Source: Treponema denticola (GTDB lineage Bacteria; Spirochaetota; Spirochaetia; Treponematales; Treponemataceae). Taken from it: a stretch of 64,000 bases of DNA. Below are positions 60,482 to 64,000 of this stretch, in pieces. Within the stretch, counting starts at the first letter, position 1; each line of letters opens with the position of its first letter. Under the pieces are notes generated by a model, which did no database searches, had not been told where the DNA came from, and saw nothing but the letters and a program-made list of their open reading frames with translations. The DNA lies in the NCBI RefSeq assembly GCF_024400535.1, contig NZ_CP038800.1, positions 1,240,001-1,304,000 of the forward strand, written 5' to 3'. Both the position numbers and the translations under genes were made by a program.

Positions 60482-63328
60482 TTAAAGTTTTAATCCTGCC
60501 TTTCCGCAGGTTTTTCCTATCTCGTAAATTGAAGCACCTTCCATTTCCTTTTCAAAGGCCGAACGGTTTTCTTCTTTTACTTCTACAAGAAGACAGCCTG
60601 TGGTTTCCCCAAAGAGGCTTGCAATCTTTGAAGCTCCCAGCCTTGTGTGGAAGTCTTTTTTTAATTCGGCTCCTATGCCGCTTAAACACATTTCGTAGAG
60701 GGCGGCAGCAAGGCCTCCTTCGCTTAGGTCATGGCATGAAAGCACCAAGCCCTTCATTATATTGGAGTGAAGTTTTTTATAAAGCTCAGCTGCTTCTTTT
60801 TTAAAGGGTGGAACGGCAGCGCTTTCTCCTGAAGGAATGCCGAAAAGTTCTGCAAAAACCGAGCCGCCGAAAGAAAATTGAGGCTTACCTACGAGGTAAA
60901 TAGCCGAACCTTCTTTTTTAAAGTCCGAGCCCGGAACCTTTCCGATGTCGGGAACTATTCCCATCGCCGATATTAAAAGTGACGGCGGAATGGAAACTCT
61001 TTTTCCTTCCGAGCTCAGGTATTCGTTATTAAAGGAGTCCTTCCCCGAAATAAAAGGGGTTTTAAAGACGAGGGCAGTGTCATAGCAAGAGCGTGCCATC
61101 TCTATCAGTGCCCACATGGTTTCGGGACGGTTGGGATCTCCCAAGCAAAAGTTATCGAGGATGGCTGTTTTTTCGGGGTCTGCTCCGGCTGCAACGGCAT
61201 TTCGGACAGCTTCGTCTATCGCACTTGCTGCGGCTGCATAAGGATCCAAAAGGCCCTGCCTCGGATTTAAGGCATTTGAGATAGCAACGGCTTTTTTCCC
61301 TTCCGTTTCCATAGGCTTTATAACGGCTGCATCCTGAGGCACATTTCCTTCAGGTCCGTCATAGGGGCGTAGAATTGTTCCGCCTTGAACCTCATGGTCG
61401 TAAAGCCTTACTATGTCTTCTTTTGAATTTACGGCATGATGATTTATCACTGCCTTTAGAGCTTCATTCAGATCGGGTTCCTTATATTCAGGATATTTTA
61501 TAAAAGGTTTTCCATCTTTTGGAGGAGCAGCTTTTAGTTTTCTCTGAGGCGGGCCTGAATGTAAAAAGCCGCATGAAAGATTTATTATTTCCTTTTCGCC
61601 GAAGCGTACCCTTAAAACGGCATCTCCGGTAAAACGGCCGAGGTTTGTCAATTCCACATCATTGGCATCGCAGAGCTTTTGTAAGGCATCGAGTTTATCA
61701 TCGGGAACGGCGATAACCATTCTTTCTTGTGCCTCCGAAAGCCAGAGCTCCCACGGGGCAAGGCCCTGATATTTTACGGGGAATTTTGCGAGGTCTACAT
61801 CGCAGCCGAGGGCCGAAGCCATTTCGCCTACGGCAGAAGAATAACCTCCCGCTCCGCAGTCGGTAATTGCAGAATAAAGACCTTGATCGCGGGCATCTAT
61901 AAGAACTTCCGCTACCTTTTTTTGAATTATAGGTTCTCCAATTTGAACCGATGAGCCTGCAACATCACCGGTGCTTGCATCCATTACCATCGAAGAAAAT
62001 GTAGCTCCTCTAAGGCCGTCCCGTCCCGTTTTTCCGCCTAAAGAAATAATGTGATCTCCGGCCGAGGGTTTTGTGCGGTGCTTGCCTCTGGGGGCAATGC
62101 CTGCACATCCGCAGTAGACTAAAGGATTTGAAGCATAAGCCTCGTGGTAGTGAACGCCTCCGTTTACGGTCGGAATGCCCATCTTGTTTCCGTAGTCCTT
62201 AACTCCTTCTATAACGCCTGAGATTATGCGTTTAGGATGAAGGGTTCCCTTGGGAACATTTTCTGCCGGAGTGTCGGGATGGCCGAAGCAAAGGACATCG
62301 GTTACGGCGAAGGGACGGGCTGAAACGCCCATAACATCTCTGATAACGCCTCCGACTCCCGTGTTGGCTCCTCCGAAGGGCTCGATAGCGGAAGGATGAT
62401 TATGAGTTTCCGCCTTAAAGGAAACTTCATATTTTTCGTCAAATTCGATAATACCGGCATTGTCCACAAAGGAGGAAAGCACCCAAGGAGCATTGATGTC
62501 ATCGGTTGCCTTTTTGATATAGGTTTTAATTATGCTGTTTACGCAAAGACCGGGATAGGCTTTTTTTTGCTCCTCTGTTAGAGAGGTGCCGTCAATGTCT
62601 ATTTTTGCCTTAAATGTTTTATGAACGCAGTGCTCGCTCCAAGTTTGGGCTATGGTTTCAAATTCCGCATCGGTACAAGATCGCTTTTCCGTCTTGTAGA
62701 ATTCCCTGATAGCCCTCATCTCGTAAATATCCAAGGCAGCCCGCCTTTCGTTTGAGAGGGCTAAAAGTTCCTCATCGTTCATGGAGGCTATGTCTATGAG
62801 TTCAACTCTTGTATTAGGCTCATTTTTTCCGTCATGTTCATGAGCCCATGCAGGTTCTACAAAGCCTATTTTATACTGCTCTATGACATCATTGCATAAA
62901 AGGCTTTTTGCAATCTTTTCTATTTCGGGTTGGGTTAGTTCGCCCTGAATATCGTAGGCTTTTCCGCTGGTAATTTCTTCAACGCCGAGAATACCGAGTT
63001 CTTTGACCGCCCTCAAGGCCTCGCGTGAAGATGAGTCCGTAACTCCCGGCTTTAAGGCTGTTTCGATATGGAAAATATTTTTTTTATCTTCTATTGTAAA
63101 GCCTTCGGTTTGGCTGTACTCATAAAGCTCATCGCAAAATAAGAAGTCGGCCAGTACCTTTTTTTCTTCATTTGAAAGATTTCCGCGTACAAAATAAAGG
63201 GCTTCAGTATTTATTTCTTTAACGGTTTTAAAGCCGAGAACATGGGCCTGCTTTAAGAGCTCCTCATTTTTGGGTATTTGAAAGTGCAAGCCTTCCTTGC
63301 TTTTAACACAAAATCGGTAAATATTCAT
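60482..63328 (-). CDS. purL: Phosphoribosylformylglycinamidine synthase PurL with PurS-like N terminus
   Basis: 948 residues from the ATG at 63328, with GAGG six bases upstream. It makes FGAM from FGAR, ATP and glutamine-derived ammonia. Residues 1-160 look like two PurS-type units (the second FHIETALKPGVTDSSSREALRAVKELGILGVEEITSGKAYDI). Then TWSEHCVHKTFKA, SFKAETHNHPSAIEPFGGANTGVGGVIRDVMGVSARP and KTGRDGLRGATFSS mark the catalytic PurM-like domains. There is no glutaminase domain, so a separate PurQ is needed. Confidence 0.94.
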   Translation of the reverse strand: MNIYRFCVKSKEGLHFQIPKNEELLKQAHVLGFKTVKEINTEALYFVRGNLSNEEKKVLADFLFCDELYEYSQTEGFTIEDKKNIFHIETALKPGVTDSSSREALRAVKELGILGVEEITSGKAYDIQGELTQPEIEKIAKSLLCNDVIEQYKIGFVEPAWAHEHDGKNEPNTRVELIDIASMNDEELLALSNERRAALDIYEMRAIREFYKTEKRSCTDAEFETIAQTWSEHCVHKTFKAKIDIDGTSLTEEQKKAYPGLCVNSIIKTYIKKATDDINAPWVLSSFVDNAGIIEFDEKYEVSFKAETHNHPSAIEPFGGANTGVGGVIRDVMGVSARPFAVTDVLCFGHPDTPAENVPKGTLHPKRIISGVIEGVKDYGNKMGIPTVNGGVHYHEAYASNPLVYCGCAGIAPRGKHRTKPSAGDHIISLGGKTGRDGLRGATFSSMVMDASTGDVAGSSVQIGEPIIQKKVAEVLIDARDQGLYSAITDCGAGGYSSAVGEMASALGCDVDLAKFPVKYQGLAPWELWLSEAQERMVIAVPDDKLDALQKLCDANDVELTNLGRFTGDAVLRVRFGEKEIINLSCGFLHSGPPQRKLKAAPPKDGKPFIKYPEYKEPDLNEALKAVINHHAVNSKEDIVRLYDHEVQGGTILRPYDGPEGNVPQDAAVIKPMETEGKKAVAISNALNPRQGLLDPYAAAASAIDEAVRNAVAAGADPEKTAILDNFCLGDPNRPETMWALIEMARSCYDTALVFKTPFISGKDSFNNEYLSSEGKRVSIPPSLLISAMGIVPDIGKVPGSDFKKEGSAIYLVGKPQFSFGGSVFAELFGIPSGESAAVPPFKKEAAELYKKLHSNIMKGLVLSCHDLSEGGLAAALYEMCLSGIGAELKKDFHTRLGASKIASLFGETTGCLLVEVKEENRSAFEKEMEGASIYEIGKTCGKAGLKL

Positions 63329-63440
63329 AGACAACCTCTTAACTTCCGATGGATTTTGGATAATTATATATGGTTAAGTATACTTGAAGTGAGGGAAAAA
63401 TTCAAGGTCTTGAATTTGTGACATGTGTAGAAAGTAAAAA

Positions 63441-63469
63441 TTGACATAATCTTATTTTTTCATTATAAT
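63441..63469 (+). promoter_or_regulatory. Consensus sigma-70 promoter of lepA
   Basis: TTGACA (63441-63446), 17-bp spacer, TATAAT (63464-63469): both boxes perfect. The lepA ATG begins seven bases after the -10 box, so the message is probably leaderless. Confidence 0.85.
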
Positions 63470-63476
63470 GAGCCCT

Positions 63477-64000
63477 ATGTTAAATCCTGAAAATATACGC
63501 AATTTTTGTATTGTAGCTCACATAGACCACGGTAAGTCTACATTGTCCGATAGGCTTATCGAAAAGACTAAGATAATAGATGAGCGCTATCACCGCAATC
63601 AGATGACCGACGATATGGATATAGAGCGGGAGCGGGGCATTACCATAAAAAGTCATGCCGTTCGAATTCCTTATACGGCTAAGGACGGCAAAAATTATGT
63701 TTTAAACTTTGTAGATACGCCCGGGCATGTAGACTTTTCCTATGAGGTTTCGCGTGCCATTGCCTCTTGCGAGGGGGCTATCTTAATTGTAGATGCCACT
63801 CAGGGTGTTGAGTCTCAAACCCTTTCAAATATGTATCTTGCCCTCGAACATGACTTGGAAATTCTTCCCGTCATAAACAAGATTGATTTACCTGCGGCTG
63901 ATATAGATGCTGCAAAACATCAGATAGATCATGACCTGGGACTTGATTCCGATGCGGCTGTGGCCGTTTCTGCAAAGACAGGCGAAAATATCGATGCTCT
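63477..64000 (+). CDS. lepA: Elongation factor 4 (LepA), 5' part
   Basis: The reading frame runs off the right edge. [31 protein letters not shown] gives G1 (AHIDHGKS). [11 protein letters not shown] is G2, [17 protein letters not shown] is G3, NKIDLPAA is G4. LepA back-translocates stalled ribosomes and aids biogenesis. No Shine-Dalgarno lies before the ATG. Confidence 0.96.
   Translation, partial: MLNPENIRNFCIVAHIDHGKSTLSDRLIEKTKIIDERYHRNQMTDDMDIERERGITIKSHAVRIPYTAKDGKNYVLNFVDTPGHVDFSYEVSRAIASCEGAILIVDATQGVESQTLSNMYLALEHDLEILPVINKIDLPAADIDAAKHQIDHDLGLDSDAAVAVSAKTGENIDA

Overview
This window looks like chromosomal DNA of an oral spirochaete of the Treponema denticola type. The evidence is a long AT-rich chromosomal integron cassette array, Treponema-style lipoproteins (lipobox followed by CPQPN or CPNQAN), and spirochaete-like secA, purH, era, rnfB, purL and lepA. 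The species is an inference. The integrase gene and attI are not in the window and presumably lie to the left.

Positions 1-41753 are the cassette array. I count 31 intact attC sites, 2 degenerate ones (38966, 41101) and 3 fragments (10601, 16329, 41747). All cassette genes read on the + strand. Many genes take their stop codon from the TAA inside the left attC core. Just after the right core (GTTAGRY, then usually N-G-A) most cassettes open with a short stem-loop whose two arms change together from cassette to cassette; the Shine-Dalgarno sequence follows. Cargo includes toxin-antitoxin pairs (two copies of a BrnT-like pair, RHH/RelE, HicAB, a PIN pair, Phd/ParE and a dead BrnTA), a DuOB-DUF488-DUF488 operon in two copies (one broken), an HNH nuclease in two copies, an AIPR-family anti-phage protein, a DnaJ plus VWA pair, a two-gene membrane/coiled-coil module, a SAP-like protein, an AraC/GyrI-like regulator, a histidine phosphatase, lipoproteins and many unknown proteins. 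An AT-rich non-coding element recurs about eleven times. Three copies are complete ORF-less cassettes and others lie in front of cassette genes. One copy carries a 142-bp hairpin-rich insertion.

Positions 39032-45436 are the decayed distal edge and its flank: a frame-broken small gene, DUF1697, a membrane protein, a lipoprotein, a GNAT gene with one nonsense codon, a SRPBCC protein, an intact GNAT, an internally deleted methyltransferase, and a tight HAD-DUF2087-HD operon.

Positions 45502-64000 are core chromosome: secA, an AAA-ATPase/PD-(D/E)XK-like gene, purN and purH on +; a seven-repeat lipoprotein, an HU-like/DUF4469 protein, era and rnfB on -; a second AAA-ATPase-like gene on +; a GNAT-like protein, a DUF436 protein and purL on -; and the start of lepA on +. 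PurN, PurH and PurL belong to the same purine pathway. The HU-like gene has an unusual leader in which nine tandem 7-bp repeats start right at the promoter -10 box and are followed by a terminator-like hairpin.
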